Positions 1-5,944 of a stretch of DNA of 9,343 nt are shown here, piece by piece; the first letter of the stretch is position 1; every line of letters starts with the position of its first letter. This stretch comes from JBECKQ01 sp040235375 (GTDB lineage: Bacteria > Planctomycetota > Phycisphaerae > UBA1845). The position numbers were made by a program, and so were the translations under genes. The notes beneath the pieces were generated by a model, which was given only the letters and a program-made list of their open reading frames with translations, was not told the DNA's origin and made no database searches. Location: positions 1 through 9,343 of the forward strand of contig JBECKQ010000277.1 of NCBI GenBank assembly GCA_040235375.1, given 5' to 3'.

Positions 1-210
1 CTCCTCGGTGGCCTCACCCACGGCATTGGCGGTCAGCAGCAGCAACGCCGGCCTCAGCATCTTGCCCCGGTACTCGAGGACCCGCTCGCAGAGCTGATTG
101 ACCGGCGGCACCTCGCTGCGCAGCTCCTGCTCGATCAGCGAGACGACGCGGGCCATGGCCGCGTCGATCGGGCTGTAGAGGTCGGCTAGAGGTAGAACCG
201 CGCTACTCAT
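1..210 (-). CDS. Trans-polyprenyl diphosphate synthase, N-terminal part (cut by window edge)
   Basis: The reading frame starts at the ATG at 210-208 and is still open after 70 codons at the window edge, so only the N-terminus is visible. Residues 49-54 read G-K-M-L-R-P, the GKxxRP signature of trans-isoprenyl diphosphate synthases; in this family the lysine and arginine (K50, R53) bind the pyrophosphate of isopentenyl diphosphate. A helical stretch before it (about residues 15-45) also fits the family. Such enzymes condense IPP onto an allylic diphosphate to make C20-C50 prenyl chains for quinones, carotenoids or lipid carriers, releasing PPi. The two DDxxD motifs that would prove activity, and the residues that set chain length, lie outside the window, so geranylgeranyl, octaprenyl or similar cannot be decided. 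No good Shine-Dalgarno precedes the ATG. The gene diverges from the glycosyltransferase at 410. Confidence 0.88.
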   Translation of the reverse strand, partial: MSSAVLPLADLYSPIDAAMARVVSLIEQELRSEVPPVNQLCERVLEYRGKMLRPALLLLTANAVGEATEE

Positions 211-409
211 GGTACGGGCTGCCGTGGTTGGTCGGGCCGCGAAAATGACCGCTTTCCGGCCCACGCAAAAAGCAGTCTAGCCGGACGGAATAACGTCGAC
301 CATGCGGTTTCAAATGTTTTGAAAAGATGTCCCGCCGCCGATCGGGGCATCCCGACGGCCGTTTTCCGGCGGAGACAAGCCCGGGTATGATTGCCGTCGG
401 GTACCTGGG
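211..409. promoter_or_regulatory. Divergent intergenic region between polyprenyl synthase and glycosyltransferase
   Basis: This 199-bp gap must hold the start signals of both flanking genes. I see no promoter as clear as the TTGACA promoters elsewhere in the window. On the minus strand a TTGAAA hexamer lies 15 bases before TATTCC, which is a weak candidate for the synthase. The stretch around 290-330 is more AT-rich than its surroundings and contains the palindrome listed separately. Ribosome binding sites on both sides are weak. Confidence 0.5.
308..324. promoter_or_regulatory. Perfect inverted repeat, operator-like
   Basis: TTTCAAA (308-314), spacer TGT, TTTGAAA (318-324): a perfect 7+3+7 palindrome in the AT-rich centre of the divergent gap. 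Its size and position suit a dimeric regulator acting on one or both genes. It also overlaps the only TTGAAA (-35-like) hexamers in the gap. The regulatory role is inferred; the symmetry is seen directly. Confidence 0.45.
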
Positions 410-1999
410 ATGGTCGAGAAAGCTGCCAGTCGTCACTCTTGGTCGCCAGCGGTCATCGTTGCGACCACTGCCGCTATCTGCGCCCCGATTCTGGCCTTGG
501 CGCAGTTCATCGCCCACGCCCGAGTGGACGAATACGACGCTTGGCTTTTCGCCTACTACGGGCGCCAGTTGCTGCACGGGGCGGTGCTTTACGTCGACGT
601 CTGGGACAACAAGCCCCCCGGCATATTTTGGCTGAACGCGCTTGGCCAATGGCTTACGCCCGGATCGCTGGTCGGCGTGTGGGTGATCTGCGGGATTGCC
701 GTCGCGCTCGCGACTGCGGTGTTCTTCGTGGCCGTCCGGCGACTGTATGGTCTGCATGTCGCGGGCATCTCGACCGTGCTGGCGGCGATCTACCTCAACT
801 TGCAGACATTCCACGTCGGCTGCGACCGGCCGAACACGTTTCTGGTCCTGACGGAAATCGCTGCGTTCGCCTTGTACGTTGCCACCCTGACACGGCCATC
901 CTGGCAACGGTGGCTGGTGCTGGCCGGTGTGTTCGGCGGGCTGGGGTTGGCCTTCAAGCAAACGGCGCTGGGGGCGTCGGCGGCGATTGTCGCGCACGTG
1001 GTATTCCTCACGGCATCCGGCCGTATTCCGTTTCGACAAGCACTGGCGAGGATCGGACTCTTTGCCGCAGGCTGGCTGGCGTGCGTGGCAGCGCTCGTGG
1101 GGGGGCTGATCGCCACCAGCAGCCTGGACGCGGCCTGGTACGCGATCGTCGGGTTCAACCGGCTGTACTTTGCGCCGGGTGCCGGGTCGAGCATGTGGCC
1201 GCCGTTTTCGTGGATGGAGGACCACCTTCGAGCGATGGGCCTGCCGCTGGTACTGGCCGGGGCAACGCTGGTGCATGCGATTTTCCGGGCGGTCTCGCGC
1301 CGGAGATCGGGAGCGGCAGCGGATGGGGCCGGGGCGGATCATCCGGGCCTGCTTTTCATGCTGTGGTTCTGGCTGGTGGCGGCTGTGTACCTGGCGGCAC
1401 TGGGGCCGCACAAGCGCGCTCCGTACCTGGCAGTGGTGTTGCCGCCGCTGATGCTGTTGAGCGCGCACGCTATTCACCTGCTGCTGGCCGGTGCGCGCGA
1501 GGCCGGCCGGCGCGTGCCGGCGTTCCACGCGTTCGTGGCGGTCTGCTGGGTTGCGTACATGGTTATCTGGCCGCTGCAGATGCAGGTCGCGACGGCGGCG
1601 AGGCAGTATTACCACCGGTTTCTCGCGCCGCCGGACGTGCACGAGCAGGAGGTGCTGGCCGCGCTGCGGGCGAACAGCGATCCGGGCGAGGCGATCTTCG
1701 TGTTCGGTTACAGCCCGCGCCTGTACTGGCTGGCGGATCGGCCGCCGGCGATCCGCTACATCGGCACGGAGAAGGTGGCGCAGCTCGGCCGCAACGCACA
1801 GCCGGTGCTGAACGAGATCATCGCCGACCTGGAGAAGGCCGAGCCGAAGGTGATTGTGCTCGACAGCGCGCGCGTTTCCGCCAGCCGTTCGATCGGCGGA
1901 CTGGACACCGGCCGCCTCGCGGATTGGATCGACCGCGACTATCGGCCGGTTCCGGGCCTGGAGGAAGTGCGGGTTCGGCGCGGGCCGGCGGCGGGGTGA
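410..1999 (+). CDS. Polytopic membrane glycosyltransferase, PMT/ArnT-like (GT-C fold)
   Basis: The 529-residue product has a hydrophobic N-terminal segment (about 14-36). It is followed by the first periplasmic-loop signature of the PMT_2/ArnT class: D40-E41-Y, then Y-x-D-V-W-D-x-K-P-P-G at 61-71, then C-D-R-P-N-T-F-L-V-L at 138-147. Many further membrane spans follow (for example about 90-110, 115-130, 145-160, 168-182, 215-236, 276-292, 313-332, 338-360, 370-390), and a soluble C-terminal domain from about 400. Enzymes of this family transfer a sugar from a polyprenyl-phosphate donor to protein, lipid A or other envelope acceptors on the outer face of the cytoplasmic membrane; D40/E41 would be the catalytic acidic pair by analogy. 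Donor and acceptor cannot be predicted. The ATG at 410 is the first start in frame, with only a weak ribosome site. The divergent prenyl synthase fits a lipid-carrier role. Confidence 0.87.
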   Translation: MVEKAASRHSWSPAVIVATTAAICAPILALAQFIAHARVDEYDAWLFAYYGRQLLHGAVLYVDVWDNKPPGIFWLNALGQWLTPGSLVGVWVICGIAVALATAVFFVAVRRLYGLHVAGISTVLAAIYLNLQTFHVGCDRPNTFLVLTEIAAFALYVATLTRPSWQRWLVLAGVFGGLGLAFKQTALGASAAIVAHVVFLTASGRIPFRQALARIGLFAAGWLACVAALVGGLIATSSLDAAWYAIVGFNRLYFAPGAGSSMWPPFSWMEDHLRAMGLPLVLAGATLVHAIFRAVSRRRSGAAADGAGADHPGLLFMLWFWLVAAVYLAALGPHKRAPYLAVVLPPLMLLSAHAIHLLLAGAREAGRRVPAFHAFVAVCWVAYMVIWPLQMQVATAARQYYHRFLAPPDVHEQEVLAALRANSDPGEAIFVFGYSPRLYWLADRPPAIRYIGTEKVAQLGRNAQPVLNEIIADLEKAEPKVIVLDSARVSASRSIGGLDTGRLADWIDRDYRPVPGLEEVRVRRGPAAG

Positions 2000-2002
2000 G
2001 GG

Positions 2003-2105
2003 GGTCAGGCACGTTTTTGTGAGATGCCGCTGCTCGGCCTTGTCGCAGAACGTGTGAGGAAAAGACGCTGATGGCCGGAGCGTTGTGGCAAAAACGAGCC
2101 CGACC
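2003..2105. repeat. REPIN/MITE-like palindromic element with 17-bp inverted ends
   Basis: The left end GGTCAGGCACGTTTTTG (2003-2019) matches the reverse complement of 2089-2105 (GGTCGGGCTCGTTTTTG) at 15 of 17 positions, including a perfect 8-bp core CGTTTTTG/CAAAAACG. Inside, GCTCGGCC (2032-2039) can pair with GGCC-G-GAGC (2073-2081) with one bulged base, so the whole 103 bp can fold into a long hairpin. It begins four bases after the glycosyltransferase stop. Size and architecture match REPINs, inverted doublets of REP sequences mobilised by RAYT (TnpA-REP) transposases. It may also end the glycosyltransferase transcript. No transposase is in the window, and copy number cannot be seen here. 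Confidence 0.6.
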
Positions 2106-2110
2106 GCTGG

Positions 2111-2153
2111 GGTAAAAAGAACAGGAGGCGTCGCCGTGGCGAGGGACGCCTCC
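2111..2153 (-). terminator. Intrinsic terminator of the lysine-rich protein gene
   Basis: GGAGGCGTC (2124-2132) and GACGCCTCC (2145-2153) form a perfect 9-bp stem with a 12-base loop. Read on the minus strand, the stem is followed by TGTTCTTTTTACC, a clear T-rich tail, so it ends transcripts coming from the gene at 2407. On the plus strand no T-tract follows, though the stem could still act weakly on the opposing transcript. Confidence 0.75.
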
Positions 2154-2190
2154 CATTCCGTAGCACTTTGTTCGCGTCTCGAGTCTCTCG

Positions 2191-2267
2191 GGAGGCGGCG
2201 ATCCAGCCAATCGCCGTGGCGCGTGAATTTCCGAGGCTGGGCGCCTCCGGCAGGACTCGCGACCTGC
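2191..2267 (-). other. Structured 3' untranslated region: two further hairpins
   Basis: Two stems lie between the stop codon of the lysine-rich gene and its terminator. GCAGG (2250-2254) pairs with CCTGC (2263-2267) and overlaps the stop. An outer GGAGGCG/CGCCTCC stem (2191-2197 with 2242-2248) competes for bases with an inner CGGCGAT/ATCGCCG stem (2196-2202 with 2210-2216). The GGAGGCG and CGCCTCC arms here can also pair with those of the terminator at 2124-2153, so alternative folds are possible. About 155 bases of non-coding tail follow a 138-base coding part. Confidence 0.4.
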
Positions 2268-2407
2268 TACTTCTTTGCTTTTTTGCGCCGCTTCGGCGCC
2301 TTCTTCGCTGCGGTGGACTTCTTCGCAGCTTTCCTCTTCGTGCCTTTCTTTTTGGTGGCTTTCTTCTTCGTGCCTTTCTTCTTTGCGACTTTACGCTTCT
2401 TGGCCAT
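2267..2407 (-). CDS. Very small lysine-rich histone H1-like protein (46 aa)
   Basis: The 46-residue product has 23 lysines and 4 arginines and no acidic residue; alanine, threonine and glycine make up most of the rest. Residues 9-28 are four imperfect copies of a five-residue unit (KKKGT, KKKAT, KKKGT, KRKAA), and the tail reads A-P-K-R-R-K-K-A-K-K. This is the composition of eukaryotic histone H1 tails and bacterial Hc1/AlgP-type proteins, which bind DNA or RNA without sequence specificity; a nucleoid role is inferred from composition only. The ATG at 2407 is supported by AGGAGG at 2423-2418, ten bases upstream, and by a good promoter. The ATG two bases after that AGGAGG is too close and opens another frame. 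Low sequence complexity makes homology assignment unsafe, but promoter, ribosome site and terminator all fit a real, well expressed gene. Confidence 0.8.
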   Translation of the reverse strand: MAKKRKVAKKKGTKKKATKKKGTKRKAAKKSTAAKKAPKRRKKAKK

Positions 2408-2417
2408 TCGCGCATGT

Positions 2418-2463
2418 CCTCCTTTCTTGGACGAAATGGTAGCTGTCCGAAAAGCCCTGTCAA
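2418..2463 (-). promoter_or_regulatory. Sigma70-type promoter and Shine-Dalgarno of the lysine-rich protein gene
   Basis: On the minus strand a perfect TTGACA (2463-2458) is followed after 16 bases by TACCAT (2441-2436; four of six consensus positions). A run of eight T lies immediately upstream and could act as an UP-like element. A start near 2429 would give a leader of about 20 bases holding a full AGGAGG (2423-2418). This is the best combined expression signal in the window. Confidence 0.75.
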
Positions 2464-3078
2464 AAAAAATCTGCCAAAATTCGTGACTCCAGACTTGCGC
2501 GCGCCGGCCGCCTGCGCCCATCGGCGCGATCGCTCGGCGCGCTGTTTTGCCGGTGCGCGTCCGCGCTCGACCGGCAGTGACCCGGCATGGCACCCGTCGT
2601 GCGCGGGGCGCGCACCTGATCGGCAGGCGGGCCGACGGACAGGTGTCGCGCGGTTCCGCAACGGCGCGCCGCAAGTCGCCGGACAGATCGGAAACCAACG
2701 CGAATTGCCGAATTCGTCGAGAAAAAGCGGCGGTTTTCGTGTTCAAGGATCGGACTCGACACCCGCCCGCGCAGTCGCCGCGCCGAAGGACCAGCTTCGG
2801 TGCCGGCAGCGACAGAATGGAGCGCGGCGCGATCCGCAACGACCCGCCGGACGATCGTCTCGTGTCCCGCGCGCAAGTCGGCCGCGAGCGCAACCGCCGC
2901 CCGCGGCAAGACTCGCGGGGTGTTTCGGACACCCGGGAAGACGGACGGATTTTTTTTGCGGAAAGGGTTTTTTTACTTGCGTTCGAACGTCCGCGCCCCT
3001 CGGTTTCCACGATTTGCGGAAGCGGTCGGCGAGTTGCATTCACCGTCCGAAGACGCGCGGCGTGATCCGGCGAACGAT
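2464..3078. other. CpG-rich intergenic stretch without a convincing gene
   Basis: About 600 bp in which open frames exist on both strands but give arginine-rich, low-sense translations with no recognisable domain, no good start signals and mutual overlap. CG dinucleotides are about twice as frequent as in the flanking genes: I count 14, 13 and 15 per 60 bases at 2521-2580, 2641-2700 and 2821-2880, against 6-9 in sampled coding blocks. Near the right end, hairpins CCCGCG/CGCGGG (2900-2905 with 2914-2919) and GGGTGT/ACACCC (2918-2923 with 2929-2934) overlap and exclude each other. T8 (2950-2957) and T7 (2967-2973) tracts follow on the plus strand. Confidence 0.5.
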
Positions 3079-3115
3079 GAAAACGCGTGCGCTTTCAGAC
3101 CCATCCGCGCGCGTT
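3079..3115 (-). terminator. Probable intrinsic terminator of the downstream pseudopilin gene
   Basis: Starting inside the stop codon, AACGCG-CGC (minus strand, from 3115) can pair with GCG-CA-CGCGTT (ending at 3082) with a two-base bulge, and the stem runs into TTTTC. The stem is imperfect and the T-tract short, so this is a moderate call. Confidence 0.45.
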
Positions 3116-4302
3116 CACCCGGTCGCAGAAGGCCAACCGATCACGCCGATCCCGTCCTGACAAGGTCGTCCCTGCACGGGACAAGGATGGCTTCGCTGGA
3201 TCCTCGGAGCGGGCAACGTGTCCAACTGCCAGCCGCGCCCGCGGATCATGATCCAGGTGCAGGCGCCTTCGGATTCGCCGCAGCCGCTCCTGCAAGTTTG
3301 GGGCAGGTTGCAGGGATAGGGGCGAACCGGCTCGTAGCTCTTGATCTTGATGTACTCGGCGTGCTCGTCGCTGAACGCGACGTTGAAATGCCAGCCGCGG
3401 CCATGCCAGGCAGGTCCGCCGCGGCCTTCCGGGTAGGGCTGTTGCCGGGGAAGAATGTCGTCGGCGAGCGGGCCGCCATACTTCGCAGCAGCGGGGTCGT
3501 GGAAGGTCCAGCAGTAGCGGCCGACGTTTTCCATGAAGAGCAGAGTCGCGGCGGGGTGGGGAACGCGCGACAACGGCCGAAGGTAGGGCGAGTTGCTGCT
3601 CATGTAGCAGTCACCGGCGACCGGTCCGGTCCAGAAAACGTTCGCCGCATACGAGGTGCCGAAATGGTCGTACGAGGAGAGGTCCCAACGCGCCCACTCT
3701 TCGTAATGGAGCCCCTGGAATCCGGAGTCCGAGGGGCAGTGGTAAAGGCCGAGATCGATGTAGCTGTCGCTGGCGTCGCGCGACGCGGAGACCCGCCCGT
3801 ATCCGGTCGGTCGGCGAAACCCCTCGCGAAAGAGGACCGCATTGAGCGGTCGGTGGGCGGAGCCCATGAGATTGTGCCAGCCGTACGGGCTCCTCGCGCC
3901 GAGGTCGCCGGCAGTCCTGCCGCCGCGACCGGAGCGGCCGCCGTAGGCGTAGTTGGCGAGTCGGGCGCGGTTGTTGCCGGCGAGGCTGGGCGTCTCGCTC
4001 CAGCCGGCGGGTATGGCGTTCTCGTTCGGGTCGTCAGCGGCGTAGACGAGAGCGGCCGAGGCGATCCCGCGGATGTGGGCGAGGCAGGCAGCCTGCTTGG
4101 CGCTCTGTCGCGCGTTCTTCAGGGCGGGCAGGAGAATCGCGATGAGCAGGGCGATAATGGAGACGACAACGAGCAACTCGACGAGGGTGAAAGCGTGGTG
4201 AGGTTCGAGCGCTCGCGGCGCGAGCGCAGCCTCGTCGCACCGGCCTGGCGCGTTCCGCTTCGAACGGTGCGACGTGACGGTTTGCTCCGGCGGGACCACC
4301 AC
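3115..4302 (-). CDS. Type II secretion/type IV pilus-like pseudopilin, downstream paralogue (divergent)
   Basis: From the GTG at 4302 the product has 395 residues. A 37-residue leader is followed by FTLVELLVVVSIIALL (F38), the class III prepilin N-terminus, with the conserved glutamate at +5. The body aligns along its whole length with the upstream neighbour: N-Y-A-Y-G-G-R, C-P-S-D-S-G (C189), S-Y-D-H-F-G-T-S-Y-A-A-N-V-F-W-T-G, S-S-N-S-P-Y-L-R-P, E-N-V-G-R-Y. A four-cysteine cluster (C331, C337, C341, C348) and the tail W-I-M-I-R-G-R-G-W-Q follow. No ATG exists between 4201 and the previous stop at 4424; GTG at 4302 (or 4299) is the only in-frame start there, with GGAG eight bases upstream. 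Oddities: alanine instead of glycine before the cleavage site, a long leader, and D-E where the paralogue has D-G. Such proteins enter the inner membrane and are processed by PilD-type peptidase; a specialised or decaying duplicate is possible. Confidence 0.82.
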   Translation of the reverse strand: MVVPPEQTVTSHRSKRNAPGRCDEAALAPRALEPHHAFTLVELLVVVSIIALLIAILLPALKNARQSAKQAACLAHIRGIASAALVYAADDPNENAIPAGWSETPSLAGNNRARLANYAYGGRSGRGGRTAGDLGARSPYGWHNLMGSAHRPLNAVLFREGFRRPTGYGRVSASRDASDSYIDLGLYHCPSDSGFQGLHYEEWARWDLSSYDHFGTSYAANVFWTGPVAGDCYMSSNSPYLRPLSRVPHPAATLLFMENVGRYCWTFHDPAAAKYGGPLADDILPRQQPYPEGRGGPAWHGRGWHFNVAFSDEHAEYIKIKSYEPVRPYPCNLPQTCRSGCGESEGACTWIMIRGRGWQLDTLPAPRIQRSHPCPVQGRPCQDGIGVIGWPSATG

Positions 4303-4343
4303 GCGTTTGGCTCCGCAACAGGTGACGAGCGAGGCGCAGAAGG

Positions 4344-4376
4344 AACGGGCCGGCGCCCAGAAGACACCGGCCCGTT
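4344..4376 (-). terminator. Strong hairpin between the two pseudopilin genes
   Basis: AACGGGCCGG (4344-4353) and CCGGCCCGTT (4367-4376) form a perfect 10-bp stem with a 13-base loop, 48 bases past the stop of the upstream gene. On the minus strand the tail is CCTTCTGCG, poor in T, so it is either a weak terminator or an attenuating or mRNA-stabilising hairpin that would lower expression of the second pseudopilin. Confidence 0.6.
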
Positions 4377-4423
4377 TGATGGTTATCCAGGATCCGTAAC
4401 GCGGTCGGACGGTGCCGCCGCCA

Positions 4424-5548
4424 TCAGGCGCCGGGCCAGCCAACCAACTGGACGGCATCCTGAGACGGACGTCCCGAAGCCGGGTTCGGGATCTTGGTCT
4501 CGATGCGGGCGGCGGGCAGGGTGTCCCACTGCCAGCCACGGCCACGAATCATGATCCACGTGCAGGTGCCCGTGTCGCTGCCACACCCGCTCTTGCAATC
4601 ACCAGTCATGTTGCACGGATACGGCTTGACGGGGATATAGCTCTTGATCTTGATGTAGGATGCGTGACCGTCACAGAACGCCATGTTGTAGTACCAGCCG
4701 AGTTGGTGCCACTTCGGGCCGCCGCGACCTTCGGGGTACTCGGGATTCGCGAGAACGTCCCCGAATGGGCCACCATACTTGCTGGACGCGGGGTCGTGAT
4801 GGTTCCAGGCGTATCGGCCGACGTTTTCGATGTAGGCGACCGTATTCGCGGGGTTGGGAATACGGGAAACCGGGCGGAGATACGGGGAGTTACTGGCCAT
4901 GCAGCACGCCGCTCCATGCATACCGGTCCAGAACACGTTCGCGCTGTACGAGGTGCCGAAGAAGTCGTAGGAGCTGTATCGCGGGTTCTGCGACCACCAG
5001 TCGTAGTGCTGGCCCTTGTAGCCGGTGTCGGACGGGCACTTGAACAGTGCAGCGTCAGCTTTGGTGTCTTCCGCCCAGTCCTGCGAGTTGCCGCCCCTGC
5101 CGCCGGACGACGTCTTGGGGCCCTTGAAGCCGGTCCTGTAGAGGACCCTGTTGAGCGGCCGGTAGTACGACGCCATGTAGTTGGACCCGCCGTAGAGGCT
5201 GTTTTTGGTGGATACCGTCGGCCCGCCCACTCCCGACTTGCCGCCATAGGCGTAGTTTCCGAGTCGCGCCTGATTCACAGTGGCACGGAGGCTCTTCTCG
5301 GGGATGACTCCGACGGCGATCGCGGCTGTGGGAATGATGGTCTCGCTCGAATCGTCCGCGGCGTAGGTCAGGGCCGCAGACGCAATGCCGCGAATGTTGG
5401 CCATGCAGGCCGTCTGCTTGGCACTTTCCCGCGCCTTCCTGAGCGACGGCAACAGAATGGCGATCAAGAGCGCGATGATCGAGACGACCACGAGCAGCTC
5501 GACGAGCGTGAAACCGGCCGGCGCCACTTTTCGCTTGCGCAAATACAT
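4424..5548 (-). CDS. Type II secretion/type IV pilus-like pseudopilin, upstream paralogue
   Basis: The 374-residue product starts at the ATG at 5548, with GAGG eight bases upstream. A basic 12-residue leader ends in A-G, followed by FTLVELLVVVSIIALLIAIL: a typical class III prepilin signal with glycine at -1 and glutamate at +5 (E17). The N-terminal helix (13-45) would anchor and later pack the subunit. The soluble part contains C-P-S-D-T-G (C171) and W-H...A-F-C-D-G-H (H281, D293-G294), a longer-spaced version of the H-X9-DG motif of planctomycete prepilin-type proteins. A C-x5-C-x3-C-x6-C cluster (C312, C318, C322, C329) and C-T-W-I-M-I-R-G-R-G-W-Q-W-D-T-L-P follow. It likely acts at the inner membrane or periplasm as a pseudopilin-like subunit; the assembly machine is not in the window. 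It has its own promoter and forms a tandem pair with the divergent copy at 3115-4302. Confidence 0.9.
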   Translation of the reverse strand: MYLRKRKVAPAGFTLVELLVVVSIIALLIAILLPSLRKARESAKQTACMANIRGIASAALTYAADDSSETIIPTAAIAVGVIPEKSLRATVNQARLGNYAYGGKSGVGGPTVSTKNSLYGGSNYMASYYRPLNRVLYRTGFKGPKTSSGGRGGNSQDWAEDTKADAALFKCPSDTGYKGQHYDWWSQNPRYSSYDFFGTSYSANVFWTGMHGAACCMASNSPYLRPVSRIPNPANTVAYIENVGRYAWNHHDPASSKYGGPFGDVLANPEYPEGRGGPKWHQLGWYYNMAFCDGHASYIKIKSYIPVKPYPCNMTGDCKSGCGSDTGTCTWIMIRGRGWQWDTLPAARIETKIPNPASGRPSQDAVQLVGWPGA

Positions 5549-5664
5549 AAACCCATCCTCACTTCATTGTGGCTGGAAAGCGGACGTACGGAACCCCCGG
5601 GGAGGCAGCGGAGTGTCTCAACAATGACGACGCGTGTCGCGGAGGCGACGACCACACATCGCCT

Positions 5665-5693
5665 AGTATGGCTGACGGGGCGCGTCTTGTCAA
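5665..5693 (-). promoter_or_regulatory. Sigma70-type promoter of the upstream pseudopilin gene
   Basis: On the minus strand a perfect TTGACA (5693-5688) lies 17 bases before CATACT (5670-5665; four of six consensus positions). Transcription would begin near 5658, giving a leader of about 110 bases before the ATG at 5548. I found no convincing riboswitch or hairpin in that leader. Confidence 0.65.
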
Positions 5694-5944
5694 GGCGCCG
5701 CGGCGGGGGCGTTAGGCCAGTGTCTGCCCGAACAGTTCGCATATCGTTCGGAATCCCACGACGGGCGCCGGCCGCCAGCGACCCGACGACGGCCGAGCCC
5801 GACCGGAGGTAAGCCGAGCCGCCAGCCGCAGTGGATCGCCGCGCCCCTCATACGGCCGGTCATCCAGGCGCGAACAAAGCAACGGCCCGACGCGAACGGA
5901 ACGTTCAGCCGAGGCTGGGAGATGCTGGGACGGCGATGCTGCAA
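5694..5944. other. Intergenic core between two divergent promoters
   Basis: About 250 bp separate the pseudopilin and lipoprotein promoters. I see no gene in it. The only symmetric element of note is CCGAAC (5728-5733) with GTTCGG (5746-5751), 12 bases apart and about 40 bp upstream of the pseudopilin -35, where an activator or repressor could bind. A shorter GAACG-GAA-CGTTC repeat lies near 5900. Confidence 0.35.

Noticed and set aside
203..1642. Long minus-strand open frame opposite the glycosyltransferase
   Set aside because: The translation is rich in R, P, Q and H with no domain, and it lies antisense to a clearly recognisable membrane protein; it is a GC-rich shadow frame.
2238..2270. 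tRNA T-arm-like sequence on the minus strand (GCAGG-TCGCGAGT-CCTGC then CGGAGGC)
   Set aside because: The loop has eight bases and lacks the TTC of a T-loop, and no matching 5' acceptor or anticodon arm lies at the expected distance; kept only as a hairpin.
2387..2401. K-K-R-K-V near the N-terminus resembling a nuclear localisation signal
   Set aside because: Expected by chance in a protein that is more than half lysine and arginine; it has no meaning in a bacterial context.
2168..3160. Plus-strand frame across the lysine-rich gene and the CpG-rich stretch
   Set aside because: It has no plausible start signals, overlaps a gene with promoter, ribosome site and terminator, and its translation is not protein-like.
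2800..4554. Long plus-strand open frame opposite the downstream pseudopilin
   Set aside because: It has no recognisable motif, and the minus strand carries an unmistakable prepilin sequence over the same bases.
4412..5812. Long plus-strand open frame opposite the upstream pseudopilin
   Set aside because: Antisense shadow of a well supported gene; it also runs through that gene's promoter.
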